Below, in pieces: positions 7,097-15,684 of a stretch of 25,814 bases of DNA. Every line of letters starts with the position of its first letter. Position 1 is the first letter of the stretch. This stretch comes from an uncultured bacterium (GTDB lineage Bacteria; Bacillota; Clostridia; Lachnospirales; Lachnospiraceae): positions 1 through 25,814 of the forward strand of contig CAJMRM010000044.1 of NCBI GenBank assembly GCA_905215775.1, given 5' to 3'. The notes beneath the pieces are model-generated. The model made no database searches. It was not told the DNA's origin and saw only the letters and a list, made by a program, of their open reading frames with translations. Position numbers and translations under genes: made by a program.

Positions 7097-7918
7097 ATGG
7101 AATTTCTGTTTTGGTTTTTTGGCGTATTCTGCCTGGCATATTACGGGGTGATCGTCTGCTATTCCGGGCCGTCCACCTCCTTCGCACCGATCTGGCTGGT
7201 GCTGTCCGCCTGTCTTTTTATCATTGCGACAGTGGTGCATTTTTACGACAGGTTCCGGGACCGGATCTCGCTGCGCCTGGAGGTTTCGGCGGTGACGGCC
7301 CTGGCTGCTATTTTTGTGGTCTTTGTGGGCGTGGAGATCGCCATGGGGGTCAACTTCTTTTCCCTGGATAAACAGAGCGCCGATTACGTCATCGTCCTGG
7401 GCGCACAGGTGCGGGGAAAGGCCCTGAGCAGAACACTGGAGTACCGTCTGGAAAAAGCCCTGGAATACGCCAGGGTCCATCCTAACACCGTTCTGGTGCT
7501 GTCCGGCGGTCAGGGCGTGGGCGAGGAGATGACAGAGGCGGAGGCCATGTACGAATATCTGAAGGCCCACGGCATCCCCGAATCCCAGATGCTTCTGGAG
7601 GAGCAGTCTGCCAGCACCTACGAAAACCTGGTATACAGCAAGCTCCTGATCCAGGAACGGGAGGCAAAAAGACGCCAGACCATCCGGGACGTGATGGCGG
7701 CGTCGGGCTATCTGTCCCCTCCCGACGAGGAGGTATCCATCCGCGTGGGGATCATCACCAGCAACTTCCACGTACTCCGGGCCAAGGCCATCGCCAAAAA
7801 GACCGGCATCCCCGGCATCACCGGCATCGCCGCCAAATCCGACCCAGTGCTGTTCCTGCACTTCTCCGTCCGGGAATGCTTCGCGATCCTAAAAGATAAA
7901 TTTGTGGGAAATATGTAG
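7097..7918 (+). CDS. YdcF/ElyC/SanA family (DUF218) membrane protein
   Basis: A 273-residue protein with three N-terminal membrane segments (about 3-22, 31-50 and 64-84) followed by a DUF218 domain. Domain hallmarks are DYVIVLGAQVRGKALS (96-111), VLVLSGGQGVGEEMTEAEAM (132-151), LLEEQSASTYENL and VGIITSNFHVLRA. Relatives such as ElyC and SanA act in envelope integrity, but the chemistry is unknown. The ATG follows AAAGGAG, 18 bases after trhP, so it probably ends the long operon that begins at ireB. A large hairpin begins 12 bases after its stop codon. Confidence 0.85.
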   Translation: MEFLFWFFGVFCLAYYGVIVCYSGPSTSFAPIWLVLSACLFIIATVVHFYDRFRDRISLRLEVSAVTALAAIFVVFVGVEIAMGVNFFSLDKQSADYVIVLGAQVRGKALSRTLEYRLEKALEYARVHPNTVLVLSGGQGVGEEMTEAEAMYEYLKAHGIPESQMLLEEQSASTYENLVYSKLLIQEREAKRRQTIRDVMAASGYLSPPDEEVSIRVGIITSNFHVLRAKAIAKKTGIPGITGIAAKSDPVLFLHFSVRECFAILKDKFVGNM

Positions 7919-7930
7919 ATACAAGGGGAT

Positions 7931-7983
7931 CAAGGCCGGAAAGCCCCGGCGCAGGCTCGCCTGCAGAGGGGATTCCGGCCTTG
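7931..7983 (+). repeat. Nested hairpin just after the YdcF-family gene
   Basis: CAAGGCCGGAA (7931-7941) pairs perfectly with TTCCGGCCTTG (7973-7983), an 11-bp outer stem. Inside it GCAGGC (7951-7956) and GCCTGC (7959-7964) make a second 6-bp stem with a 2-base loop. No T run follows, so Rho-independent termination is not supported, although it could protect or end the operon transcript. It is the 5' edge of the duplicated repeat described separately. Confidence 0.75.
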
Positions 7984-8208
7984 AGACCCGCCCAGAACAT
8001 GAATAAGGAGCCATTTTTCGGAGAAAAATGAGCGGATTATGAATGTTCTGGAAGGGCTGTGGAGCGCTTATGCGCGCAGCAGCCCTGTATCGTCGCCGCC
8101 AGGGCGAGCCTCCCCCTGGAAATTTCCGGCGCAGGCTTGCCTGCAGAGGGGATTCCGGCCTTGAGCCCCGCCCAGAACATGAATAAGAAGCCATTTTTCG
8201 GAGAAAAA
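7946..8208. repeat. Duplicated structured repeat, two 83-bp copies at 180-bp period
   Basis: Bases 7946-8028 and 8126-8208 are near-identical, with 80 of 83 matching and no gaps. The three differences (7958/8138, 7986/8166, 8008/8188) all fall outside the base-paired stems. Copy 1 also forms an outer inverted repeat, CCAGAACAT (7992-8000) with ATGTTCTGG (8043-8051), around an inner CATTTTTC-GGA-GAAAAATG hairpin (8012-8030). The 97 bases between the copies hold two more stems: GGGCTG/CAGCCC (8054-8059, 8080-8085) and CCAGGG/CCCTGG (8099-8104, 8114-8119). Together they fill the gene-free stretch 7919-8242; no convincing gene or promoter is seen in it. It resembles a dispersed, REP-like or MITE-like element more than a regulator, which is inference. 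Confidence 0.85.
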
Positions 8209-8242
8209 ACATTGTAATCGTAGTAGAAAGGAAGAAATCAAT

Positions 8243-11197
8243 ATGCACAGTCAGCGTAAGGAGATCGGAAGCCTGTCCGCATACAGAGTCCTGGATGCAA
8301 GAGAGATCCGGGAACTGAATTCAGAGGGCTTCGTCTTAGAGCATAAAAAAACGGGAGCCAGACTGTTCCTCATGAGCACCGACGACGAAAACAAGGTGTT
8401 CTGCGTGGGCTTCCGCACACCGCCGGAAGACAGCACAGGCGTTCCCCATATCCTGGAGCACAGCGTCCTCTGCGGTTCAGAAAAATTCCCGGTGAAGGAC
8501 CCCTTTGTGGAACTGGTGAAGGGCTCCATGAACACGTTTTTAAACGCCATGACCTATCCGGACAAGACTGTGTATCCCATTGCCAGCTGCAATGACAGGG
8601 ATTTCCAGAACCTGATGGACGTCTATATGGACGCAGTCTTAAATCCCAGGATCGGAAAAGAAAAAAAGATATTCATGCAGGAGGGCTGGCATTACGAGCT
8701 TTCAGAGCCGGACGGCGAGCTGACCTATAACGGAGTGGTATACAATGAGATGAAGGGAGAATTTTCCTCGCCCGAAAGTCTTCTGGACCGGTATACCAAG
8801 GCTGCCATGTTCCCGGACACCTGCTATGGATTTGAGTCCGGCGGCGATCCCGAGGCCATCGTGAACCTGACCTACGAGGACTACCTGGCTTTCTATAAAA
8901 AATACTACCACCCCTCCAACAGCTTCATATACCTTTACGGCGACATGGACATGGCGGAAAAGCTGGAGTGGCTGGACCGGGAATACCTGGGAAAATATGA
9001 GAGAGAAGAAGTGGACTCTGAGATCAAAATCCAGAAGGCCTTTAAGGAGCCAGTGGAGCGGGAGTATTTTTACTCTGTGTCAGAAACCGACGACGTGGAG
9101 AACGCGGTTTACCTTTCTTTAAGCACCCAGGCAGGAAACGAGCTTTCTCCCCGGGAATATATTGCTTTCCAGGTATTGGATTACGTGCTCCTGGACGCTC
9201 CGGCGGCGCCCTTAAAGAAGGCGCTTCTGGACGCGGGGATCGGCGATGACATCATGGGAGGCTACGATAACGGAATCCTCCAGCCGTATTTCACTGTGGC
9301 GGCCAAGAACGCCAGAAAAGACCAGAAGGGCGAATTCCTGGCGGTGGTCAAAGGGACCCTGCGGAAACTGGCCCTGGGAGGGCTGGACGAAAAGAGCCTG
9401 CGTGCCGGCATCAACCTGTATGAATTCCAGTACAGGGAGGCAGATTTCGGGTCTGCGCCCAGAGGCCTCATGTACGGCCTCCAGTGTCTGGACAGCTGGC
9501 TTTACGGCGGCGATCCCATGATGCACCTGGAGTATGAGGAGACCTTCAAGGCCCTGAAAGAGGGAGCGGGAAACGGATATTTTGAGGGACTCATAAAGAA
9601 ATATCTTCTGGATAATCCCTATGAGGCTCTGGTGATCTTAAGCCCGGAGCGGAACATGACCGCCAGACTGGAGGCGGAAACGGCAGAAAAGCTGGCGGAA
9701 TATAAGGCGGGACTTTCCAATGACGAGATCCTGGACCTGGTGCGGCAGACAAAGGAATTAAAGGAATACCAGGATACGCCCTCCACAAAAGAGGAGCTGG
9801 AGCTGATCCCCCTTCTCAGCCGGTCGGATATGGAGCCGGAGGCGGCGAAGCTGATCTTTTCTGAGACGGAGGTGGATGGGATCATAGTGGTCCGCCACGA
9901 TACGTTTACTTCAGGCATCGGATATTTAAAGGTGCTTTTTGATACCAGCCGCGTTCCGGTACAGGATCTGCCCTATGTGGGGCTGTTAAAGGCTGTTCTG
10001 GGCTATGTGGATACCGCCCGCCATACCTACGGGGATCTGAGCAGCGAGATCTTTTTAAACAGCGGCGGCGTGAGCTTTTCTGTGACCGCCTTCCCGGACC
10101 TGAAAAACGGCGGCTTCACAGGACTGTTCGCGGCCAGCGTCCGGGTGCTTTATGAAAAGCTGGACTTTGGCTTTGAAATTTTAAAGGAGATCCTTACAGA
10201 ATCCATCCTGGAGGATGAAAAGCGGCTCCGGGAGATCTTAAACGAGATAAAATCCAAGGTCCAGATGCGTCTCATGAGCTCCGGCCATACGGCGTCTGTT
10301 TCCAGGGCCACCTCTTATTTTTCGGACGTTTCCTACTATAATGAGATCACCGCAGGCATTGATTATTTCCAGTCTGTGGAGCAGTGGGTCCGGGAGTTTG
10401 ACAGCAAAAAGGAAGAGATCACCGCAGGCCTTAGGAGGGTCATGGGAGCTCTTTTCACGAGAGATAATATGACGGTCAGCTATACGGCCGACGACCGGGG
10501 CTTTTCCTTCCTCCCGGAAGCCATGAGGAAGCTTTCCCAGGCGCTGCCGGAGGGAGAGAAAAAGACGTATACGGTGAAAGCGCCGGGAATCAGCCGGAAC
10601 GAGGGCTTTACCTCCTCGTCCAAGGTCAATTATGTGGCCAGGTGCGGCAGCTTTGCCGGAAGCGGCCTTCCGTATACCGGAGTGCTCCGGCTCCTTAAGG
10701 TCGCCTTAAATTATGATTATCTCTGGATCAATCTGCGGGTCAAGGGAGGCGCCTACGGCTGCATGAGCGCCATCACCCGGTCCGGGGACGGGTATTTCGT
10801 ATCCTACCGGGATCCCAATATGAAGGAGACCAACGATATCTATGAGGGCATCCCTGGATATCTGGAAAATTTTGATGCCGATGAGAGAGATATGACCAAA
10901 TATGTGATCGGCACCATCAGCGAGCTGGATACGCCGCTGACGCCGTCCCAGAAAGGGGCCAGAGGCCTGGCCGCCTGGTATTCCGGCCTGACGGACGAGA
11001 TGGTCCAGAAGGAACGGGATGAGATCTTAAACGCCAGAGTAGAGGATGTGCGGGCCCTTTCCGGCATCGTGCGGGAGGTTTTAAAGACAGGCGCGCTCTG
11101 TGCCATTGGAAACGAGGAAAAGATCCGGGCGGACGCGGCCATGTTCGGCACCATCCGGCCGCTGTATAACGGAACGGCGTCAGAAGACGGGCAGTAA
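8243..11197 (+). CDS. M16C (PreP/insulinase-like) zinc metallopeptidase
   Basis: A 984-residue single-chain M16 peptidase, the length of the presequence-protease (PreP, M16C) type that folds as two halves around an enclosed chamber and degrades unstructured peptides. The inverted zinc motif HILEH is at H69-H73 with catalytic E72, and the distal ligand is E169 in GVVYNEMKGEFSSPES. The inactive C-terminal half keeps the substrate-pocket pattern NLRVKGGAYGC. No signal peptide is seen, so it is presumably cytosolic. The ATG at 8243 has AAAGGAAG about 9 bases upstream. era begins 33 bases downstream, so these may be co-transcribed. The promoter is not evident in the structured repeat upstream. Confidence 0.92.
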   Translation: MHSQRKEIGSLSAYRVLDAREIRELNSEGFVLEHKKTGARLFLMSTDDENKVFCVGFRTPPEDSTGVPHILEHSVLCGSEKFPVKDPFVELVKGSMNTFLNAMTYPDKTVYPIASCNDRDFQNLMDVYMDAVLNPRIGKEKKIFMQEGWHYELSEPDGELTYNGVVYNEMKGEFSSPESLLDRYTKAAMFPDTCYGFESGGDPEAIVNLTYEDYLAFYKKYYHPSNSFIYLYGDMDMAEKLEWLDREYLGKYEREEVDSEIKIQKAFKEPVEREYFYSVSETDDVENAVYLSLSTQAGNELSPREYIAFQVLDYVLLDAPAAPLKKALLDAGIGDDIMGGYDNGILQPYFTVAAKNARKDQKGEFLAVVKGTLRKLALGGLDEKSLRAGINLYEFQYREADFGSAPRGLMYGLQCLDSWLYGGDPMMHLEYEETFKALKEGAGNGYFEGLIKKYLLDNPYEALVILSPERNMTARLEAETAEKLAEYKAGLSNDEILDLVRQTKELKEYQDTPSTKEELELIPLLSRSDMEPEAAKLIFSETEVDGIIVVRHDTFTSGIGYLKVLFDTSRVPVQDLPYVGLLKAVLGYVDTARHTYGDLSSEIFLNSGGVSFSVTAFPDLKNGGFTGLFAASVRVLYEKLDFGFEILKEILTESILEDEKRLREILNEIKSKVQMRLMSSGHTASVSRATSYFSDVSYYNEITAGIDYFQSVEQWVREFDSKKEEITAGLRRVMGALFTRDNMTVSYTADDRGFSFLPEAMRKLSQALPEGEKKTYTVKAPGISRNEGFTSSSKVNYVARCGSFAGSGLPYTGVLRLLKVALNYDYLWINLRVKGGAYGCMSAITRSGDGYFVSYRDPNMKETNDIYEGIPGYLENFDADERDMTKYVIGTISELDTPLTPSQKGARGLAAWYSGLTDEMVQKERDEILNARVEDVRALSGIVREVLKTGALCAIGNEEKIRADAAMFGTIRPLYNGTASEDGQ

Positions 11198-11230
11198 TGC
11201 CCGCCTATGGCGCTCCATGGGAGGAATTGA

Positions 11231-12133
11231 ATGAACAAAAAATATAAATCCGGCTTTGTGACCCTGATCGGACGGCCCAATGTGGGGAAATCCACCCTGA
11301 TGAACCATCTGATCGGCCAGAAGATCGCCATTACCTCAGAAAAACCCCAGACCACCAGAAACCGGATCCAGACGGTCTATACCGACGACCGGGGCCAGAT
11401 CATCTTTCTGGATACACCGGGGATCCACAAGGCGAAAAACAAGCTGGGCGAATACATGGTAAGCGTTGCGGAGCATACCTTAAAAGAGGTGGATGTGATC
11501 CTGTGGCTGGTGGAGCCGGGGACCTACATAGGAGCCGGGGAGCAGCATATTTTAAAGGTGCTGAATAAGGTGAAAACGCCAGTGATCCTGGTGATCAATA
11601 AGATCGACACTGTAAAAAAGGACGAGATCATAAAGACCATGGATACGTATAAGGATGTATACCGGTTCAAGGAGATCATTCCCGTATCGGCCATGAGAAA
11701 GACCAATACCGATACTCTGATCCGCACCCTGTTCCAGTATCTGCCCGAAGGTCCTCAGTATTACGATGAGGATACGGTCACAGACCAGCCCATGCGCCAG
11801 ATCGCCGCAGAGCTGATCCGGGAAAAGGCGCTGCGCCTCATGTCTGATGAGATCCCCCATGGGATCGCCGTGGTCATTGAGCGCATGGAGGAAAGGAACA
11901 ACGGGATCTTTGATATAGAAGCTACCATTGTCTGTGAACGGGAATCCCACAAGGGGATCGTCATCGGCAAGGGCGGGGCCATGCTGAAAAAGATCGGTAC
12001 CGCCGCCCGGATCGAGATCGAGAACCTGATGGACGCCAAGGTCAATCTGCAGCTTTGGGTCAAGGTCCGCAAGGAATGGCGGGACAGCGAGCTTTATATG
12101 AAGAATTACGGGTATAACCCAAAGGATATCTAA
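11231..12133 (+). CDS. era: GTPase Era
   Basis: A 300-residue Ras-like GTPase that binds 16S rRNA near its 3' end and checks 30S subunit assembly. The G1 motif GRPNVGKST is at 14-22, the switch region has QTTRNRI (40-46), G3 is DTPG (61-64) and G4 is NKID (123-126). The C-terminal KH domain carries IVIGKGGAMLKKIG and ends with LWVKVRKEWRDS. GGGAGGAATTGA gives a strong ribosome binding site. recO begins 6 bases after the stop, an era-recO pairing widespread in Firmicutes. Confidence 0.97.
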   Translation: MNKKYKSGFVTLIGRPNVGKSTLMNHLIGQKIAITSEKPQTTRNRIQTVYTDDRGQIIFLDTPGIHKAKNKLGEYMVSVAEHTLKEVDVILWLVEPGTYIGAGEQHILKVLNKVKTPVILVINKIDTVKKDEIIKTMDTYKDVYRFKEIIPVSAMRKTNTDTLIRTLFQYLPEGPQYYDEDTVTDQPMRQIAAELIREKALRLMSDEIPHGIAVVIERMEERNNGIFDIEATIVCERESHKGIVIGKGGAMLKKIGTAARIEIENLMDAKVNLQLWVKVRKEWRDSELYMKNYGYNPKDI

Positions 12134-12139
12134 ATTGTC

Positions 12140-12799
12140 ATGAGGGAACAGATAAGTGTCACCGGCATGGTCTTAAAGGCAGCTCCGGTGGGGGAATATG
12201 ACAGGAGGCTGGTGATCTTAACCCGCGGGCGCGGGAAGATCACTGCCTTTGCCAGAGGCGTGCGCCGCCCTGGAAACCAGCTCATGGCCGCGTCAGCCCC
12301 CTTTGTTTTTGGAAAATTCCTGATGTATGAGGGCCGCGACGCCTATACGCTGGCAGGTGCGGAGGTGGAAAACTATTTTCGGGAGATCGCCGGGGACATG
12401 GAGGCTGCCTGCTATGGCTCCTATTTCCTGGAACTGGCCGATTATTATGGAAGGGAAAATATTGATGCCACCGAGACGCTGCGGCTTTTGTACCAGTCCC
12501 TGCGGGCTCTTTTGAAGCCGTCGGTCCCCAACCGCCTGGTAAAGCCTGTATACGAGCTGAAGCTCATGGAGATCAACGGAGAATACCGGGAGATTCCCCT
12601 GGGCCGCCTCAATGATTCCACCCTGTACGCCTGGCAGTATGTTCTGGCGGCTCCGGTGGAGAGCCTGTATACATTCACCCTGACGGACCAGGTGCTGGGA
12701 GAATTTGTCCGCTGTGTGGAGCAGAACAAGGAAAGATTTATTGATAAAACGTTCCATTCCCTTGACATTTTAAACGCAGTAATGGATAATGCTACGTAA
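12140..12799 (+). CDS. recO: DNA repair protein RecO
   Basis: A 219-residue RecO, which anneals SSB-coated strands and with RecR loads RecA at gaps. The N-terminal OB-fold is recognisable: ISVTGMVLKAAPVGEYDRRLVIL (in parts VTGMVLKAAPVGEYDR) and KITAFARGVRRPGNQL. A helical part follows, ending in VLAAPVESLYTFTL and FIDKTFHSLDIL. Many RecO proteins carry a CxxC...CxxC zinc module in the C-terminal half; here the segment LMEINGEYREIPLGRLNDS replaces it and no paired cysteines occur. The protein is correspondingly short. It directly follows era and precedes a lipoprotein and glyQS. Confidence 0.9.
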   Translation: MREQISVTGMVLKAAPVGEYDRRLVILTRGRGKITAFARGVRRPGNQLMAASAPFVFGKFLMYEGRDAYTLAGAEVENYFREIAGDMEAACYGSYFLELADYYGRENIDATETLRLLYQSLRALLKPSVPNRLVKPVYELKLMEINGEYREIPLGRLNDSTLYAWQYVLAAPVESLYTFTLTDQVLGEFVRCVEQNKERFIDKTFHSLDILNAVMDNAT

Positions 12800-12871
12800 G
12801 CACCAAGCTGCGGGCTTCAGGCAGAACGCGTGCCATGGAGCCCGGAACAACTCAGGAGGTCTGAACGATCC

Positions 12872-13525
12872 ATGAACCGAATCAGAAATACATGTCTTTG
12901 TGTGCTGGCGGGGCTTGCCGTACTTTCTTCGGCGGCCTGTACCCGCGGTCCGGCGCAGGCCTTTGCACCCACAGAGGACAGCCTGTACCTTACCGGCAGC
13001 GGCCAGATCACCAGCGCCGCCATAGAGACATATGAGAAGGATTATTACACAGAAGAGGAATTAAAGGCTTTTGTGGAGGAAAACCTGGCCGGATTCAACC
13101 AGGATGCGGCCGGCACGGCTGGGGACGGAGAAAAGGCCCCGGCGGTCCTGAATACGTGCACCCTGGCCGACGGGACGGCCTCGCTGCTCATTGATTTTTC
13201 CTCCCCGGCCGCATATATGGAATTTATGGCCGCATATCCGGATGAGGAGAGCGGAGTCCAGGTAAAGGCCCTGTCCATCCTTTCCATGGAGGAAGCAGAA
13301 TTTGGGGACGCGTCCCTGACGGCTGCGTCAGGAAAGGAAAAGGGAACGGCTGTGACAGCGGAGCAGATCAAGAAAAAATCGAAGCTCCATGTGGCGGTGA
13401 TCGAGGGACCGGCGCTCCTGGAGACCGACGGAGCCATCCAGTACATTTCCGATGGAGTGACGCTGACGGGAGAAAACGGGGCCAGGACCCCGGACGGAGG
13501 CGTGTCCTATATAATTTTTAAATAA
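12872..13525 (+). CDS. Putative lipoprotein of unknown function
   Basis: A 217-residue secreted protein. The N-terminus (MNRIRN, then a hydrophobic core LCVLAGLAVLSSAAC) looks like a lipoprotein signal; the lipobox SAAC has serine in place of the usual leucine at -3, so lipidation at C23 is likely but not certain. The mature part carries a YEKDYYTEEELKAFVEENL motif near its start, reminiscent of conserved Lachnospiraceae hypothetical lipoproteins, and no catalytic motif. The ATG at 12872 is chosen because it starts the signal peptide and AGGAGG lies 12 bases upstream; a GTG at 12830 would add 14 residues of non-signal-like sequence. It sits between recO and glyQS, genes adjacent in many Firmicutes. 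Function unknown. Confidence 0.72.
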   Translation: MNRIRNTCLCVLAGLAVLSSAACTRGPAQAFAPTEDSLYLTGSGQITSAAIETYEKDYYTEEELKAFVEENLAGFNQDAAGTAGDGEKAPAVLNTCTLADGTASLLIDFSSPAAYMEFMAAYPDEESGVQVKALSILSMEEAEFGDASLTAASGKEKGTAVTAEQIKKKSKLHVAVIEGPALLETDGAIQYISDGVTLTGENGARTPDGGVSYIIFK

Positions 13526-13574
13526 GGAACATACAGGGCGCTGTCCTGAAAACAGAATGAAGAGGAGAGACGAT

Positions 13575-14963
13575 ATGGAAAAGACAATGGAAAAGATCGT
13601 AGCGCTTGCGAAATCCAGAGGCTTTGTTTACCCGGGATCCGAGATTTACGGAGGCCTTGCCAATACATGGGATTACGGCAACCTGGGCGTAGAGCTTAAG
13701 AACAACGTAAAGCGGGCCTGGTGGAAAAAATTCATCCAGGAAAGCCCTTATAATGTAGGCGTGGACTGCGCCATCTTAATGAATTCCCAGACATGGGTGG
13801 CTTCCGGCCATCTGGGCGGCTTCTCTGATCCCCTTATGGACTGTAAGGCATGTAAGGAACGCTTCCGCGCCGATAAGCTGATCGAGGACTATATGGCAGA
13901 AAAGGGGATCGAGCCGGAGACAGGGATCGACGGCTGGACCCAGGAAGAGATGAAGAAGTATATCGATGACAACAATATCTGCTGCCCCAGCTGCGGAAAG
14001 CACGATTTCACCGATATCCGCCAGTTTAACTTAATGTTCAAGACCTTCCAGGGCGTGACCGAGGACGCCAAGAATACGGTATATCTCCGTCCGGAAACGG
14101 CACAGGGCATTTTCGTGAATTTCAAGAATGTTCAGAGAACCTCCAGAAAGAAGCTGCCCTTCGGCATCGGCCAGGTCGGCAAATCCTTCCGAAACGAGAT
14201 CACTCCCGGAAACTTTACCTTCCGTACCAGAGAATTCGAGCAGATGGAGCTGGAATTTTTCTGCAAGCCGGGAACCGATCTGGAGTGGTTCTCCTACTGG
14301 AAACAGTTCTGCATCGACTGGCTGCGGAATTTAGGGATCAAAGAAGACGAACTGCGGGCCCGGGATCATTCTGCAGAGGAGCTCTGCTTTTACAGCAAGG
14401 CTACCACGGACCTGGAGTTCTTATTCCCCTTCGGCTGGGGCGAGCTCTGGGGCATTGCAGACCGTACCGACTATGACCTGACCCAGCATCAGAACACCTC
14501 CGGCCAGGATATGACGTATTTTGACGACGAGAGCAGCGAGAAATACATTCCCTATGTCATCGAGCCGTCTCTGGGAGCCGACCGTGTGACTCTGGCCTTC
14601 TTATGCTCTGCATACGATGAGGAGGAGATCGGGGAAGGCGACGTAAGAACGGTTCTCCACTTCCATCCGGCCATCGCTCCGGTGAAGGTGGGCGTGCTTC
14701 CCTTATCTAAAAAGCTCAACGAGGGCGCAGAGAAGGTGTACGCGGAGCTTTCCAAATATTATAACTGTGAGTTTGACGACAGAGGAAACATCGGAAAACG
14801 TTACAGAAGACAGGATGAGATCGGAACTCCGTTCTGCGTGACCTATGACTTTGACTCTGAAACCGACGGGGCCGTTACAGTCCGCGACCGGGATACCATG
14901 GAGCAGGTGCGCGTTCCCATCGCAGAGTTAAAAGCATATCTGGAAGAAAAATTTGAATTCTAA
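13575..14963 (+). CDS. glyQS: Glycyl-tRNA synthetase, single-chain type
   Basis: A 462-residue class II aminoacyl-tRNA synthetase that charges tRNA-Gly; the homodimeric form, unlike the GlyQ/GlyS alpha-beta enzyme of B. subtilis. FVYPGSEIYGGLANTWDYGN marks the N-terminal catalytic start. Zinc cysteines occur as CKAC and CCPSCG. Motif 2 is FRNEITPGNFTFRTREFEQM, and motif 3 ends with LGADRVTLAFL. The anticodon-binding domain (VKVGVLPLSKKLNEGAEKVY onwards) completes it. The ATG at 13575 is preceded by AGGAG with about 9 bases of spacing; an in-frame ATG at 13557 lies before that site and would add six residues. Only 49 bases separate it from the lipoprotein, too few for a T-box leader. A terminator follows. 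Confidence 0.95.
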   Translation: MEKTMEKIVALAKSRGFVYPGSEIYGGLANTWDYGNLGVELKNNVKRAWWKKFIQESPYNVGVDCAILMNSQTWVASGHLGGFSDPLMDCKACKERFRADKLIEDYMAEKGIEPETGIDGWTQEEMKKYIDDNNICCPSCGKHDFTDIRQFNLMFKTFQGVTEDAKNTVYLRPETAQGIFVNFKNVQRTSRKKLPFGIGQVGKSFRNEITPGNFTFRTREFEQMELEFFCKPGTDLEWFSYWKQFCIDWLRNLGIKEDELRARDHSAEELCFYSKATTDLEFLFPFGWGELWGIADRTDYDLTQHQNTSGQDMTYFDDESSEKYIPYVIEPSLGADRVTLAFLCSAYDEEEIGEGDVRTVLHFHPAIAPVKVGVLPLSKKLNEGAEKVYAELSKYYNCEFDDRGNIGKRYRRQDEIGTPFCVTYDFDSETDGAVTVRDRDTMEQVRVPIAELKAYLEEKFEF

Positions 14964-15025
14964 ATACGGAAGCAGGCCCCGGAAATGCTTTCTGGGTATT
15001 CCGGACCTGGACGATCCGTAGGGAG

Positions 15026-15070
15026 AAAGAGGCGGCTGAAGGCTTTTTAGCAGTTGGCAGCCTCTTTTCT
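15026..15070 (+). terminator. Intrinsic terminator after glyQS
   Basis: AAAGAGGC (15026-15033) pairs with GCCTCTTT (15060-15067), with a partly paired interior, and TTTTCTT overlaps the 3' arm. It closes the M16-era-recO-lipoprotein-glyQS unit. A second inverted repeat, CCGGAA (14979-14984) with TTCCGG (14999-15004), lies just upstream without a T run. Confidence 0.65.
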
Positions 15071-15087
15071 TAGAAAGGAAGCAGAAA

Positions 15088-15672
15088 ATGGAAATTAAGA
15101 ATGTAGTCCTGGCATCGGCGTCTCCCAGAAGAAAGGAGCTGCTTTTGCAGATCGGGATCCAGCCGGAGATCGTGGTGAGCCATGTGGTGGAGCGGGTCAC
15201 CTCCAGCGTGCCGTCAGAGGTGGTCATGGAGCTGGCGTCCCAGAAGGCGGCTGACGTGGCGGCCGGAAGGAAGGCCGGAGAGACTGTCATCGGTTCCGAT
15301 ACGGTGGTGGCCATAGACGGAAGAATCCTGGGAAAGCCAAGGACCCATGAGGAAGCCCGCGAGATGATCGGGCTGCTGGCGGGCCGGGTCCACCAGGTAT
15401 ACACAGGCGTCTGTGTGATCCTTAAGGGAGAAGACGGAAAGGACCGGACCAGGGTATTCTTTGACGAGACGGATGTGGAGGTGGATCCCATGACAGAGGA
15501 GGAGATCCTCCAGTACGCCACGTCGGAGGAACCCATGGATAAGGCCGGGGCCTACGGCGTCCAGGGCTTTTTTGCCAGGTATATCCGGGGGCTCAGGGGC
15601 TCCTACGCCAACGTCATGGGACTTCCTGTGAGCAGGCTGTACCAGGAGCTGAAGAAATTAAATGAAATTTAA
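15088..15672 (+). CDS. maf: Maf family nucleoside triphosphate pyrophosphatase
   Basis: A 194-residue Maf/YhdE house-cleaning enzyme that hydrolyses non-canonical or modified nucleoside triphosphates (dTTP/UTP type in the YhdE group) and is historically linked with septum formation. The signature LASASPRRKELL is at the N-terminus, with GSDTVVAIDGRILGKP and the later DKAGAYGVQGFFARYI region giving the conserved catalytic aspartate and lysine residues. AGAAAGGAAG precedes the ATG, directly after the glyQS terminator. The HAD-phosphatase gene starts 12 bases after its stop. Confidence 0.93.
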   Translation: MEIKNVVLASASPRRKELLLQIGIQPEIVVSHVVERVTSSVPSEVVMELASQKAADVAAGRKAGETVIGSDTVVAIDGRILGKPRTHEEAREMIGLLAGRVHQVYTGVCVILKGEDGKDRTRVFFDETDVEVDPMTEEEILQYATSEEPMDKAGAYGVQGFFARYIRGLRGSYANVMGLPVSRLYQELKKLNEI

Positions 15673-15684
15673 GGAGTGCCGAAG

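Noticed and set aside
7058..7861. 267-codon minus-strand frame opposite the YdcF-family gene
   Set aside because: Low-complexity, His/Gly/Asp-rich translation with no recognisable domain; the plus strand encodes a clear DUF218 protein with its own ribosome binding site.
7889..8248. 119-codon minus-strand reading frame through the structured repeat, with a duplicated peptide segment
   Set aside because: The 180-bp period is a multiple of three, so a frame open in one copy stays open in the other. It has no ribosome binding site, starts inside the M16 gene's start region and follows the DNA repeat, not a protein pattern.
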